DNA from: CAZSHX01 sp964606895
GTDB taxonomy: Bacteria > Bacteroidota > Ignavibacteria > Kapaibacteriales > UBA2268
NCBI GenBank assembly: GCA_964606895.1
Contig: CAZSHX010000001.1
Location: 1 to 64,000, forward strand
Direction of reading: 5' to 3'
DNA: 64,000 nucleotides
Under the pieces are notes generated by a model. It worked only from the letters and a program-made list of their open reading frames with translations, was not told where the DNA came from and did not search any database. Shown here piece after piece: positions 33,398 to 42,661 of this stretch (position 1 is the stretch's first letter; every line of letters starts with the position of its first letter). The position numbers were made by a program, and so were the translations under genes.

Positions 33398-33895
33398 ATG
33401 AGAAAATTTTTATTTATGATTGTCGGAATATCTTGTGTTCTGTTGCTGAGTTCGACTCTTTTTTCTTGTTCCTCAATGCAAAAAAAGAAGGACCAAGAAG
33501 ATTGCGGCGATATAAAAGACCAAGCCAGAAGATTTGTTCAAAAAATGTTAGCTGAACCTGATGATGTTGAAGAAATATTATTATCAGAAAATTGTATTGA
33601 TTGTTCGGAATACTATGAACTTTTTAAAAAAGAAAACGAGTCGAGCTTTAGTACAATAAGAAGCTTAAAACTTATAGTAGATATTAAATGTAAAATTTCT
33701 GATGATATTAAAATATATTATATTAGAACTCCTAATGATACAAATGGAATCTATCATTTGACAGTCTATTTAGATAATTATGATACGAAGAAGGGATTAT
33801 ATGAGCAAAATGAAAATCTCATGTTATGGCAATTTATTTTCGAAATTGTAAATCCAAAAAAAATCAAATTTTTAAGATTTGTTTCAGAGATATAA
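33398..33895 (+). CDS. Lipoprotein of unknown function
   Basis: The ATG at 33398 begins a clear lipoprotein signal (MRKFLFMIVGISCVLLLSST, then LFSC with lipidated Cys24). The TTG at 33374 would only add a charged prefix. The 165-aa product has a hydrophilic mature part with Cys at CGDIKDQ and a pair in CIDCSEYYELF. Mixed helix then strand content follows (IKIYYIRTPNDTNGIYHLTVYLDNYD), suggesting an NTF2- or DUF4878-like small fold. No family is recognised. The base composition is more AT-rich than that of the neighbouring metabolic genes. Confidence 0.65.
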   Translation: MRKFLFMIVGISCVLLLSSTLFSCSSMQKKKDQEDCGDIKDQARRFVQKMLAEPDDVEEILLSENCIDCSEYYELFKKENESSFSTIRSLKLIVDIKCKISDDIKIYYIRTPNDTNGIYHLTVYLDNYDTKKGLYEQNENLMLWQFIFEIVNPKKIKFLRFVSEI

Positions 33896-33962
33896 AGAGT
33901 GGTTAATTAAAATGAAGTTAAAAATGGCAAATATATTTATATAAAATCAAAAGGAATCAATT

Positions 33963-34046
33963 ATGAAACATTGTCTGAAATATATTTCTCCGAAGTTAAT
34001 TCATCATATTTCCCAAATACACAAGAAAATTAATCTTATAAAATAA
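33963..34046 (+). CDS. Very short open frame with a ribosome site
   Basis: This is a 27-codon frame starting ATG AAA CAT with AAGGA 8 bases before it and a TAA stop just before the GH57 gene. The peptide is basic and His-rich and resembles no known peptide. It may be a remnant or a leader peptide; support is weak. Confidence 0.15.
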   Translation: MKHCLKYISPKLIHHISQIHKKINLIK

Positions 34047-34055
34047 AGAAAAATT

Positions 34056-36131
34056 ATGAAACCCTTAAAAATTGCGATACTTTGGCACCAGCATCAGCCA
34101 TACTACAAAAAGGAAAATGAGTTCATTCTTCCGTGGGTTCGAATGCACGGCGTTAAGGACTATTTTGATTTAGCCGAAATATTGAATGAATATCCGTCTG
34201 TCAAACAGACATTCAATATGGTTCCTTCGATGCTTCTTCAGCTTGAGGAGTATATTTCGAGCAAGTGCAAAGATAAAATCCAGCGGCTAACCGAGATTCC
34301 TGCCGAGAATTTAACCGCTGATGACAAGAATGCAATCCTTGAGTCATTTTTTCTTTGTAACGAACCAAATATGATTTTTCCTTACAAACGATATAACGAA
34401 CTTTTTGAAAAATCGAGAGATAAGGATTTTGCACTCTCTAACTTTGCCGAACGGGACTGGCGGGATTTGCAGGTTTGGTACAATCTGACCTGGTTTGGTC
34501 CCTTAGCCCGACAAAAAGCTTCCGTCAGGAGATTATTCCTGAAAGAACATGATTTCACAGAGGGAGAGAAAATGCTAATGCTCAATTTGCATCTCGAAGT
34601 TCTCCGCCAAATCGTCCCGACTCTGCTCGAACTGAAAAAGCTGAATCAAATCGAAATCAGTTGTTCGCCTATGTACCATCCCATTCTGCCTCTACTTGTC
34701 GGTTCGTCTTCTATGCACGAGGCAATGGCGGAAGCAAAACTGCCCGAACCTTTGTTTGAACATCCCGAAGATGCTCAGTATCAGATAGAGTCAGGAATCC
34801 GATATTTCGAAAGTACTTTTGGGTTTAAGCCAAACGGAATGTGGCCCTCCGAAGGTTCGGTTTCGGATGCTGTTCTTTCGCTAATTTCAAAGAATGGAAT
34901 AAAATGGCTTGCAAGTGACGAAATGATTTTGGCAAATTCCCTAAAATCGGATTATTTTCATTTGGACAAATATTTCCCCCGAAGAATTAAAACAGCCGAG
35001 GGCGAACTCGCAATGTTTTTCCGCGACCATCAGCTTTCGGATGCAATCGGATTTACTTATTCAAACTGGTATTTTGTGGATGCAGTCAATGATTACATGA
35101 ATAAGCTTGGCGAAGTGAAGCAATCGCTGATTCAAAAGTACGGCGAGGATTGTTTGAGCAAAGCGGTAGTTCCAATAATTCTGGACGGCGAAAACTGCTG
35201 GGAGTTTTATCCCGACAATGGAATTAATTTCCTCAAAGAACTTTACAAAAGGCTGAGTGAAACCGATGAATTCCAAACGATTACGATGAGCGAAGCATTA
35301 ACCGAAGAAAGCCTGAATTTCCTTCCAGTCGTTAATCACCTGCGGGCAGGCTCGTGGATAAATGCGGATTTCAATATCTGGATGGGACATCGCGAGCATG
35401 TTGTTGCATGGGAAATGTTAGGCAGGGTACGAAGTGCCGTCGAAGAAAGGAAATCGGATATTTCTGCTGAGCTTTACAAAGAAGCGATGAACGAAATCTA
35501 CATAGCGGAAGGTTCCGATTGGTTCTGGTGGTACGGGGATTCTCATTTTGCACCGAATAAATACGATTTCGATGACCTGTTCCGCTGGCATATCGAAAAG
35601 ATTTACAAACTTCTCGTGCTGGAGCCGCCTGCAAATGTATTTTTCCCAATAAATGAAGTGCGTCAGGTCTCGTCAATCGTTCAGCCAAAAGGAGAAATCA
35701 ATCCGCCTGTGAATGGGAACCTGAAAAATAATGATTATTGGGAAAATGCGGGGAACTATGATGCAAAGTCGGCGATGTCGGCAATGCATCAGCTTGGCGA
35801 GATTTTGCAATCCGTTCGGTTCGGCAGTAACGGAAAGCTGTTGTTTTTAAGAATTAACTTTTTGAAAGCATTAGCAGAAAATGAATTTTTAACTTTAAAT
35901 TTTGAGAATATTTCAGTAACAATCAGGCAAAACGGCTTTGAATTGAATTGCCTGAACAATATTTCAGTTAAAAATATTCTATATTCTTCGGAAGATTTTG
36001 CAGTACTTGCAATTTCGACGGACGTATTTCCGACTAATCAAACAATTGGTTTAACGATTTTCACGAAAACTGCCGAAGGCGAAATCACTTATCCGCGGCA
36101 GGGAAAGATTGAATTGAATGGGTTGAGATAA
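34056..36131 (+). CDS. Glycoside hydrolase family 57 protein (amylopullulanase-type)
   Basis: This 691-aa protein has no signal peptide, so it is probably cytoplasmic. The GH57 barrel is seen in IAILWHQHQPYY (motif 1) and NMVPSMLLQLEEY. GMWPSEGSVSD carries the likely nucleophile E266. FFRDHQLSDAIGF carries the likely acid D324. The remaining helical region includes ILDGENCWEFYP. The C-terminal ~170 residues are a beta-rich accessory domain. It should act on alpha-glucans such as glycogen; debranching versus amylase activity is open. It heads a run of same-strand genes. Confidence 0.88.
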   Translation: MKPLKIAILWHQHQPYYKKENEFILPWVRMHGVKDYFDLAEILNEYPSVKQTFNMVPSMLLQLEEYISSKCKDKIQRLTEIPAENLTADDKNAILESFFLCNEPNMIFPYKRYNELFEKSRDKDFALSNFAERDWRDLQVWYNLTWFGPLARQKASVRRLFLKEHDFTEGEKMLMLNLHLEVLRQIVPTLLELKKLNQIEISCSPMYHPILPLLVGSSSMHEAMAEAKLPEPLFEHPEDAQYQIESGIRYFESTFGFKPNGMWPSEGSVSDAVLSLISKNGIKWLASDEMILANSLKSDYFHLDKYFPRRIKTAEGELAMFFRDHQLSDAIGFTYSNWYFVDAVNDYMNKLGEVKQSLIQKYGEDCLSKAVVPIILDGENCWEFYPDNGINFLKELYKRLSETDEFQTITMSEALTEESLNFLPVVNHLRAGSWINADFNIWMGHREHVVAWEMLGRVRSAVEERKSDISAELYKEAMNEIYIAEGSDWFWWYGDSHFAPNKYDFDDLFRWHIEKIYKLLVLEPPANVFFPINEVRQVSSIVQPKGEINPPVNGNLKNNDYWENAGNYDAKSAMSAMHQLGEILQSVRFGSNGKLLFLRINFLKALAENEFLTLNFENISVTIRQNGFELNCLNNISVKNILYSSEDFAVLAISTDVFPTNQTIGLTIFTKTAEGEITYPRQGKIELNGLR

Positions 36132-36165
36132 AATGATTGCTATTATATAAATCAGGAGTAATAAT

Positions 36166-36573
36166 ATGACAAATTATTTAAGTGCACACGAAAAGCTGAT
36201 TGCTCCATGCGGCATGAATTGCGGAATCTGCATGGCTTATCAACGAACAAAAAATGTTTGCCCGGGATGTTGGGAAGACAGCAAAACAAAATCAAAATCT
36301 TGTATTAGCTGTATCATTAAAAATTGCGAATATTTAGCGGAAACAGAATCAAAGTTTTGTTATGAATGCGGGAAATACCCATGCACACGATTAAAGCAAC
36401 TCGACAAACGATACAGAACAAAGTACAGAATGAGCATGATTGAAAATCTTGAAAATATCAAAAACTTCGGATTAGATGCCTTTGTTGTTGCAGAAATCGA
36501 AAGATGGAAATGCGAAACATGCGGAGGCTTGATTTGCGTGCATAAAGGTTATTGCCTTGAATGTAAAAATTAA
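36166..36573 (+). CDS. DUF3795 Cys-rich protein
   Basis: This 135-aa protein has AGGAG before the ATG. It contains a Cys-rich segment with spacing CGMNCGIC, CPGCW, CISCIIKNC, CYECGKYPC. Towards the C-terminus it has CETCGG and CLEC. The pattern fits DUF3795 proteins, small presumed metal-binding proteins of anaerobes with no known function. It lies between GH57 and MGMT genes with short gaps. Confidence 0.85.
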   Translation: MTNYLSAHEKLIAPCGMNCGICMAYQRTKNVCPGCWEDSKTKSKSCISCIIKNCEYLAETESKFCYECGKYPCTRLKQLDKRYRTKYRMSMIENLENIKNFGLDAFVVAEIERWKCETCGGLICVHKGYCLECKN

Positions 36574-36598
36574 TTTTTAACACAATCAGATATTAAAA

Positions 36599-37174
36599 AT
36601 GAATCCATTGGAATTGCAGGATATATTAGATGCATCAGAACCAAATGAAAAGCATACAAACGTCATTTATATTCGTCAAATCTCAACTCCGTTGGGTCCA
36701 ATGTTCGCAGGAGCAACCGAAAAGGGAATATGCCTGATGGAATTTGCCGATAGAAAAATGCTAAGAACAGAGCTGAAAGATTTGCAACGTCTGCTCAAAG
36801 CACAAATCCTTCCGGGAACAAATATTTATTTGGAACAGGCTCAGAAAGAAATGGAAGAGTATTTTCTCGGAACACGAAAAACATTTGATGTTCAGCTTGA
36901 TGCACCCGGCACCGAGTTTCAAAAACGAGTCTGGGCGGCACTTCTGAATATTCCTTACGGCAAAACTGTTTCTTACAAACATCAGGCAACCATACTTAAC
37001 AACCTGCCTGCAATTCGGGCGGTTGCCTCAGCCAACGGACACAACCGAGTTTCGATTATAATTCCATGCCACCGAGTAATCGGAGAAAACGGGAATCTAA
37101 CAGGTTACGGCGGAGGGCTACCGAGAAAAAGATGGCTAATTAACTTTGAAAATGAGAATTATCGGTTGATATAG
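36599..37174 (+). CDS. ogt: Methylated-DNA-[protein]-cysteine S-methyltransferase
   Basis: This 191-aa protein repairs O6-alkylguanine by irreversible transfer to its Cys. Active site IIPCHRVIGENG is intact. The helix-turn-helix region includes FQKRVWAALLNIPYGKTVSY, and RAVASANGHN supplies the Arg finger. GGGLPRKRWLINFE closes the domain. It has an extra ~20-residue N-terminus but no Ada metal-binding domain. It starts 25 bp after the DUF3795 gene. Confidence 0.93.
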   Translation: MNPLELQDILDASEPNEKHTNVIYIRQISTPLGPMFAGATEKGICLMEFADRKMLRTELKDLQRLLKAQILPGTNIYLEQAQKEMEEYFLGTRKTFDVQLDAPGTEFQKRVWAALLNIPYGKTVSYKHQATILNNLPAIRAVASANGHNRVSIIIPCHRVIGENGNLTGYGGGLPRKRWLINFENENYRLI

Positions 37175-37205
37175 ATTCAAACCTATTTTGCTATTTGAAT
37201 ACTGA

Positions 37206-38090
37206 TTATCCCATTCTCTCCACTTCTTCTTTTACCTGTTCCATAAACCATTGCGGAGTACTCGTTGCTCCTGTTATCCCAACAGATTCGGCACCTTCGA
37301 ACCATATATTTTCTATTTCGTTGGTATCTTCAATAAAATAAGTGTTTGGGTTTGAGGATTTGCACACCTGAAACAAACTCTTCCCGTTTGAAGAATTTCT
37401 ACCTGCAACAAAAAGCATAACATCAACACTTGCGGCAAAGCTTTTCAGCTTTTCCTCCCTGCCGTAAACAGCCTTGCAGAGTGTATCTTTAGCAAGAAAT
37501 TTTTCTTTTACCTGATCAACCTCCACCAACTCGGCAACACGCTCTTCGATGGCTTGTTTGATTTGGAAAAAAGTAGGACGGTCCATGGTTGTCTGGGAAA
37601 TTAGGACTGTTTTTTTGTCGAAATCAATTTTTTCCATTGCTTCGGCAACCGATTTCACAACAACACATTCGTCATTGCAAACGCCACGCAAACCAATTAT
37701 TTCAGCATGTTCCCTTTTGCCGAATATCACAATCTGGTAGCCGGTGCGGTAAATATCGGCAACTCTTTTCTGAAGGGACGTTACCAACGGACAAGTTGCA
37801 TCAATGAGGTCAATGCCAAGCTCCTTTGCTCTATCGTAAGTTGATGGGGGCTCGCCATGGGCACGAATCATAACCTTTGAATTATTAGGATTGAGGTTTG
37901 CCAAATCAGAATGAGTTATGGTCTTAAGCCCTTTTTTTTCAAGTCTTTCTATTTCTTTGGGATTGTGAATCACATCGCCCAAAATATATACATTTTTGTC
38001 TTGCTTATTGTTGAGAGTTTCCTCAACTTTTTCTACTGTTCTAACCACACCCCAGCAAAAGCCGGAGGAAGCATCTATTGTTACTGTCAT
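37206..38090 (-). CDS. ispH: 4-hydroxy-3-methylbut-2-enyl diphosphate reductase (LytB)
   Basis: The ATG at 38090 follows GGGGAT at 6 bases; a TTG at 38108 would add 6 residues. The 294-aa protein is the last MEP-pathway enzyme, a [4Fe-4S] protein. The three cluster Cys are in SSGFCWGV, DATCPLV and DTLCKAVYGR. Further motifs are GDVIHNP, RAHGEPPS and GATSTPQW. Length is normal. It is convergent with the MGMT gene and is likely monocistronic. Confidence 0.96.
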   Translation of the reverse strand: MTVTIDASSGFCWGVVRTVEKVEETLNNKQDKNVYILGDVIHNPKEIERLEKKGLKTITHSDLANLNPNNSKVMIRAHGEPPSTYDRAKELGIDLIDATCPLVTSLQKRVADIYRTGYQIVIFGKREHAEIIGLRGVCNDECVVVKSVAEAMEKIDFDKKTVLISQTTMDRPTFFQIKQAIEERVAELVEVDQVKEKFLAKDTLCKAVYGREEKLKSFAASVDVMLFVAGRNSSNGKSLFQVCKSSNPNTYFIEDTNEIENIWFEGAESVGITGATSTPQWFMEQVKEEVERMG

Positions 38091-38241
38091 TATATCCCCG
38101 ATATTCAAAAAAAAGCAATAGACGAATTGAAGCTGAAAATACTATGTGATGAAAATTCTCTTTAACAAACAAATTATAAATAGAAACTCAATATTTTGTG
38201 GAATTCTCCGATAATTATGATTATAAGGAAGAAAAAATAAT

Positions 38242-38619
38242 ATGATAGAACCGATAAATATAAGCAATAGCTCCAAAGCCCAGCCCGTCAGAATTGACGA
38301 GGCTAAAGCTGTGTTTTTGAATACTGCAAGGGATACCGCCGAAAAGGAAAAAATCCCATTCAGCATGAAAGTATTCAAAAAAATTGATAAATTCTATGAC
38401 CTTGGTTCAACTTCAAGCCTCGATTTGAATGACATGACAAAAGAAGAATCAACCGCTTTTTGGCAGGTACTTGCAAAACTCCTGAAAAACGGAGTTGTAG
38501 GCTATCATTATTATGAAATTGACGGAAAAATCGAAAAGCACTACGATGTTAATGAATTAGCCAACCGCCGTCTTGCGGATGCCAAAATTGTTACAAACTA
38601 CATTGATAAATATGTTTGA
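38242..38619 (+). CDS. Conserved hypothetical protein
   Basis: This 125-aa soluble protein has GGAAG before the ATG. It opens MIEPINISNSSKAQPVRIDE, then a helical part rich in Lys and Glu (AVFLNTARDTAEKEK; FWQVLAKLLKNGVVGYHYYEI), and ends in KHYDVNELANRRLADAKI. The pattern could be a DNA- or protein-binding helical domain, but I do not recognise a family. It converges on the CBS-domain gene with a 6-bp gap. Confidence 0.6.
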   Translation: MIEPINISNSSKAQPVRIDEAKAVFLNTARDTAEKEKIPFSMKVFKKIDKFYDLGSTSSLDLNDMTKEESTAFWQVLAKLLKNGVVGYHYYEIDGKIEKHYDVNELANRRLADAKIVTNYIDKYV

Positions 38620-38625
38620 ATCAGC

Positions 38626-39057
38626 CTATTTGCTTGTCAGGATTTGCTTCATATAAAGCAAAATATCAACAGCAGTTACAATGCCTTTCAAATTTCCGTC
38701 CCAATCAATGACCGGCAGGCAATCAATCTTTTTCTTTGCCATGATTTCGATAGCTTTCAGCACACTGTCTTCGGGATAAATTATATGGACATTCTGTGCC
38801 ATCACCTGCTGATAGTCCGTGATTTTGTTGTGACCCGCTTCGCCGAATTCATCATCAAAATCGTAAAGCTGACGCAAAGTATATTCACGAAGGCTACGCT
38901 CGGTTATGAGTCCAATGAACTTGGTCCCGTCAACAACGGGTACGTGGCGGACGTGCTCGTCCTGCATGATTGAATCGGCTTTGTGAACGGTATCGTCAAG
39001 GTTCACGGAAAATACATCTTTCGACATAATTTCGAGTATTGAAGAATTTAACGGCAT
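38626..39057 (-). CDS. CBS-domain pair protein
   Basis: The ATG at 39057 has AGGAGG just before it; the upstream TTG does not. It is 143 aa, with two CBS motifs: residues ~8-65 (DVFSVNLDDTVHKADSIM...VRHVPVVDGTKFIGLITER) and ~85-140 (MAQNVHIIYPEDSVLKAIEI...IDCLPVIDWDGNLKGIVTAVDIL). Such pairs bind adenine nucleotides and regulate partners. No partner is adjacent. The IS1380 element begins ~180 bp upstream. Confidence 0.9.
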   Translation of the reverse strand: MPLNSSILEIMSKDVFSVNLDDTVHKADSIMQDEHVRHVPVVDGTKFIGLITERSLREYTLRQLYDFDDEFGEAGHNKITDYQQVMAQNVHIIYPEDSVLKAIEIMAKKKIDCLPVIDWDGNLKGIVTAVDILLYMKQILTSK

Positions 39058-39236
39058 AATACCTCCTGAAAATAACAAGTAAATAATTTGTCAATATATG
39101 ACATAATTTTTTTATTTCAAAGAAATTCATTAGAATATTTTTCGATTTTCAATAATATATTTTATTTCAAAGAATCATTCGGACAATTGGATATTTATGG
39201 TTATTTTTGTTCTTTTTATTCTTTTGATAGATTTAA

Positions 39237-40639
39237 CCCATATTACGCAATAGAAAAAATTCATATATTTGCAAATTTAATTTCTAACGCTTAGCAATAG
39301 AGAAAAATAGATTATGAACTTTGATATATCATTTACAGATAAAGAGATTACGCCATGGGGTGGAATGGCATTTTTAAAGCAAATGTTGAACAAAATTGGC
39401 TTTAGAAATCTAATTGACAGCTGTGCAGATTTGCCTGTATCAGGATCAAACAGAGGATACAAAAACTCAACAATATTAGAGAGTTTTATTACAAGTATTT
39501 GGTGTGGAGCCAATCGTTTTTTACATACGGAAGTTACCCGTCATGATGCCGCCTTAGGCAAAATATTTGACTGGAAGAGAATTCCAGGTCAAGATACATA
39601 TAAGCGATATTTTTCAAAATTTTCACAAACAACAAATCAGCGAGTAAGCGATTATTTTTACTCATGGATCTTTGATAATCTTAATTTTGATAACTTTACC
39701 TTGGATATCGACTCATCCGTAATGACGAGATATGGAGAGCAAGAAGGAGCCAATAAAGGCTACAATCCGAACAAAAAAGGAAGAGCCAGCCATCATCCGC
39801 TCATAGCATTTATAGCAGATGTTAAATTAGTTGCTAATATGTGGTTACGGAGTGGAGACACTTCATCAGCAAATAATTTTCTTTCCTTTTTGGAAGATAC
39901 TTTATCCAAACTAAAAAATAAAACAATAAGTTTGGTACGCTTAGACAGCGGCTTCTTTCAATCAGATATATTGGATTATTTAGAAAGCAAAGTAATGGAT
40001 TATATAGTAGCAGTAAAATTCACCCAACCAATTCAACGTGTAATTCATGGCAGTCAAAATTGGATTGTATTGGATACCGGTATAGAAATTTGTGAGAAAG
40101 TGTATAAAAGTGAATCATGGAGTAAAGAACGCAGAATAGTGATTGTTCGGCAAAGGATAAAAGATAGACCACATGCTACCGGTAAACAATTAAAGCTTTT
40201 TGCCGAAGAAGAAATCTATAGAAACTACCGTTATTCTGCTTATGTGACTAATATGAAATTTTCTGCACCTGAAATCTGGAGACTCTATCGAGGTCGTGGT
40301 GATGCAGAAAACCGGATCAAAGAATTAAAATATGATTTTGGATTCGATAGTTTTAATCTCAAGAGCTTTTATGCGACGGAAGCCTCTTTAATGTTTGCTA
40401 TGATAGCATACAATTTGATGTCACTTTTTAGGATGTTTGTTATTCAGGAAAAAACACAAAAGACACTCTCAACACTGAGATATAGAGCGTTTGCTATTGG
40501 AGCTTATTTTGAAAAAATAAATGGAAAACTCGTCTTGAAAATTGCTTTAAACAAAAAACGAAGGGCATGGTACATAGGTTTGTGGAACACTGCTGAATCA
40601 TTTCAGTTCCCATTCCAAATTTCTATTGCGTAATCTGGG
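39237..40639 (+). mobile_element. Complete IS1380-family insertion sequence (1403 bp) with 5-bp target duplication
   Basis: The left end reads CCCATATTACGCAATAGAAA from 39237. The right end, reversed, reads CCCAGATTACGCAATAGAAA from 40639, so 19 of 20 bases match. TTTAA occurs on both sides (39232-39236 and 40640-40644) as the target duplication. One intact transposase fills the element. It landed 30 bp before the ATG of the SDR gene. The short left part 39257-39313 carries no other gene. Confidence 0.93.
39314..40633 (+). CDS. IS1380-family transposase
   Basis: This 439-aa DDE transposase has catalytic residues likely D133 (LDIDSSVMTRYG), D211 (VRLDSGFFQ) and E332 (YRGRGDAENRIKELKYDFG), in the IS1380/IS4-like order. 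The N-terminal part MNFDISFTDKEITPWGGM is typical of the family. The reading frame is full length with no frameshift, so the element may be active. The stop codon lies inside the right terminal inverted repeat. Confidence 0.93.
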   Translation: MNFDISFTDKEITPWGGMAFLKQMLNKIGFRNLIDSCADLPVSGSNRGYKNSTILESFITSIWCGANRFLHTEVTRHDAALGKIFDWKRIPGQDTYKRYFSKFSQTTNQRVSDYFYSWIFDNLNFDNFTLDIDSSVMTRYGEQEGANKGYNPNKKGRASHHPLIAFIADVKLVANMWLRSGDTSSANNFLSFLEDTLSKLKNKTISLVRLDSGFFQSDILDYLESKVMDYIVAVKFTQPIQRVIHGSQNWIVLDTGIEICEKVYKSESWSKERRIVIVRQRIKDRPHATGKQLKLFAEEEIYRNYRYSAYVTNMKFSAPEIWRLYRGRGDAENRIKELKYDFGFDSFNLKSFYATEASLMFAMIAYNLMSLFRMFVIQEKTQKTLSTLRYRAFAIGAYFEKINGKLVLKIALNKKRRAWYIGLWNTAESFQFPFQISIA

Positions 40640-40669
40640 TTTAATTAATATTTTGAAAAATAAGGAATT

Positions 40670-41437
40670 ATGACTTTTAAAAACATACTCATTACAGGTG
40701 CTTCTTCCGGTATTGGCAGAGCAGTTGCTTTAGAATTTGCAAAGCACAAAACGCCGATGCTTTTGCTTTCCAGAAATACTGACTCGCTTGAAAAGCTGAC
40801 TGCTGAAATCAAACAAATTTCAGCCAATGTCCGGTTTTTGAAATGCGATGCAACTGATAAAAATGATATTCGCAAAGCAGTTGATTATGCTAATGAATTA
40901 TTCGGGAATATCGAACTTGCTTTTCTGAATGCCGGAGTCGAGAAAAACGTTACCGCGATTGATTTTAATACAGATACCTTGCACGAGGTATTCGATGTTA
41001 ACTTTTTCGGGATGGCTGAGTTCATACGTGAATTAGTGCCTTCGATGAAAGATAACGGCGGGACGATTTCCGGAGTAACTTCACTTGCAGATGCTCGTGC
41101 CTTCCCCGGGAGTACTGCTTACTGTGCGAGCAAAATTGCGGCTTCGTTTATGCTCGAATCTTTCCGTGCGGAATTGAAAAACAGCAAAATAAGAATAGTT
41201 ACAGTCAAACCCGGCTTTGTCAGAACTCCAATGACCAATAATCATCCCTATTATATGCCTTTTCTGATGTCAGCCGACAAAGCGGCAATGGTTATTTTCA
41301 AAGGATTGACTAATGGAAAAAGCAGAATATATTTCCCCAAACGCACTGCTTTTTTAACCTATCTGCTTGGTGCAATGCCGGATTGTTGTTACGATGCAAT
41401 TGCAGGCTTAATCGGTAAATTCAAAAAAGCAAAATGA
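40670..41437 (+). CDS. Short-chain dehydrogenase/reductase (SDR)
   Basis: This 255-aa NAD(P)-dependent oxidoreductase has cofactor motif GASSGIGR (residues 9-16), NAGVEKN, and active-site YCASK with upstream Ser in SGVTSLAD. Its C-terminus (AGLIGKFKKAK) is short and basic. The substrate is unknown. AAGGA precedes the ATG. Its stop overlaps the DUF123 gene start by 4 bp (ATGA). The IS insertion 30 bp upstream has replaced the native promoter region. Confidence 0.92.
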   Translation: MTFKNILITGASSGIGRAVALEFAKHKTPMLLLSRNTDSLEKLTAEIKQISANVRFLKCDATDKNDIRKAVDYANELFGNIELAFLNAGVEKNVTAIDFNTDTLHEVFDVNFFGMAEFIRELVPSMKDNGGTISGVTSLADARAFPGSTAYCASKIAASFMLESFRAELKNSKIRIVTVKPGFVRTPMTNNHPYYMPFLMSADKAAMVIFKGLTNGKSRIYFPKRTAFLTYLLGAMPDCCYDAIAGLIGKFKKAK

Positions 41438-41811
41438 AATCAAAAAATTCAGGTAGCTATCAAATTTATTTCACCTTGCCCAACGAGAAAATCGTTTCTA
41501 TCGGCAGTCTTGGTGAATTTAAATTCCCCAAAGGAAGATATGTTTACACAGGAAGTGCCATGAAGAACCTCAGACAACGGGTTGCCCGCCACGTCGGAAC
41601 AAAGAAAACCATCAAATGGCATATTGACTATCTGACATGCCTTGACAGCACAGAAATATACAAAATCGAAATATTTTATTCGGAAACGCGAGAAGAATGC
41701 ACAAGAAACAGCGAAATTCTAAATTCCGGAATCGCAACTGTACCCGTCAAGGGTTTTGGTTCGTCAGATTGCAGACACTGCCCATCTCATCTTTTGTTTT
41801 TAGGAGAATAA
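41434..41811 (+). CDS. GIY-YIG/DUF123 family protein
   Basis: The product is 125 aa. The DUF123 (Uri-type) version of the GIY-YIG fold is seen in GSYQIYFTLP, then FPKGRYVYTGSAMKNLRQRVARHV, then KWHIDYL, and the C-terminal KGFGSSDCRHCPSHLLFL with Cys pair and His. Nuclease activity is predicted from the fold only. It is translationally coupled to the SDR gene. Confidence 0.88.
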   Translation: MKSKNSGSYQIYFTLPNEKIVSIGSLGEFKFPKGRYVYTGSAMKNLRQRVARHVGTKKTIKWHIDYLTCLDSTEIYKIEIFYSETREECTRNSEILNSGIATVPVKGFGSSDCRHCPSHLLFLGE

Positions 41812-41884
41812 TATTTTTCCTGTTTGTGTTTGAATTATTTTTAGTTAATTTTGTTGTTAATATTAAATTTTAAGGAAAAAAACA

Positions 41885-42643
41885 ATGAAAACAAAAATAT
41901 TTATTTTGCTCACCGTGCTACTCTCTCTTTCCGTAATTCAAGAACTAAGAAGTCAAGATACTTTGTGGTCGAAAATAATAGGAGGAAATATTAGTGCTAA
42001 ATTTACTAAAGATGGAACTAAAGTACTTTATACATTTGGCAGTGGAGAAAATATGCAGCTTTGTACTGCTGACAGCGGAAGGGTATTATGGAGTAAAGAT
42101 ACTACCCATCTCGTTGGAAAATTCTTCACTCCAGATAGTTTGTATTTTTTTTCAGAAGGGGGACAAGATTCATCTAATTTTTTAGTCATGTTAAGATTAA
42201 GTGACGGATCAGAAATTAAAAGATATGATACATTAATTTTAAACAATTATCCACAACCAGTTCCTTATTATTGGTTATTAGGAACTTGTACCTTTTCAAA
42301 TAATGGAAGATATTTATTTATAGCTACATCTGACTGGAATAATTTTACCCCATGGGATGCGACAACTCACAATATTATCTACAAAATTGACCTAATCACT
42401 AATCAGTTAGTTTATTTAAGACGAGATAGTACAATTGATAATTTTGAAATGAAACCTGACGAGAATGTGATTATCTGCGAAAATAGACATGGAATATCTT
42501 TCTACGATACTGACAGCTTGAAAGAACAAAAAAGCTATAAAGATTGGGGAATTGGTGAAATTAGTCGAAGCGGAAGATATATTACTACAATTCATTCCGA
42601 CAGTCTGTTTACTTGGGATACTCAACGGGATTCCATAATTTAA
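41885..42643 (+). pseudogene. N-terminal part of a WD40-like T9SS protein, interrupted by an in-frame stop
   Basis: This is a 252-aa fragment. The signal peptide (MKTKIFILLTVLLSLSVIQE) is followed by propeller-like segments (DTLWSKIIGGNISAKFTKDG; YLFIATSDWNNF; FEMKPDENVIICEN; GRYITTIHSDSLFTWDTQRD). A TAA stop (42641-42643) ends it, yet the same frame continues at once as KNIIDSLDLITFRYT into 43189. Together they would encode ~434 residues. A nonsense change or a base-call error are the alternatives. AAGGA precedes the ATG. Confidence 0.75.
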
Positions 42644-42661
42644 AAAAATATTATTGATAGC

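Noticed and set aside
33963..34046. 27-codon frame as a real leader peptide of GH57
   Set aside because: A ribosome site exists, but no attenuator or codon pattern links it to GH57. Kept only as a low-confidence feature.
41434..41811. Homing endonuclease in the DUF123 gene
   Set aside because: The protein is a stand-alone DUF123 type without intron or intein context, so no mobile homing element can be claimed.
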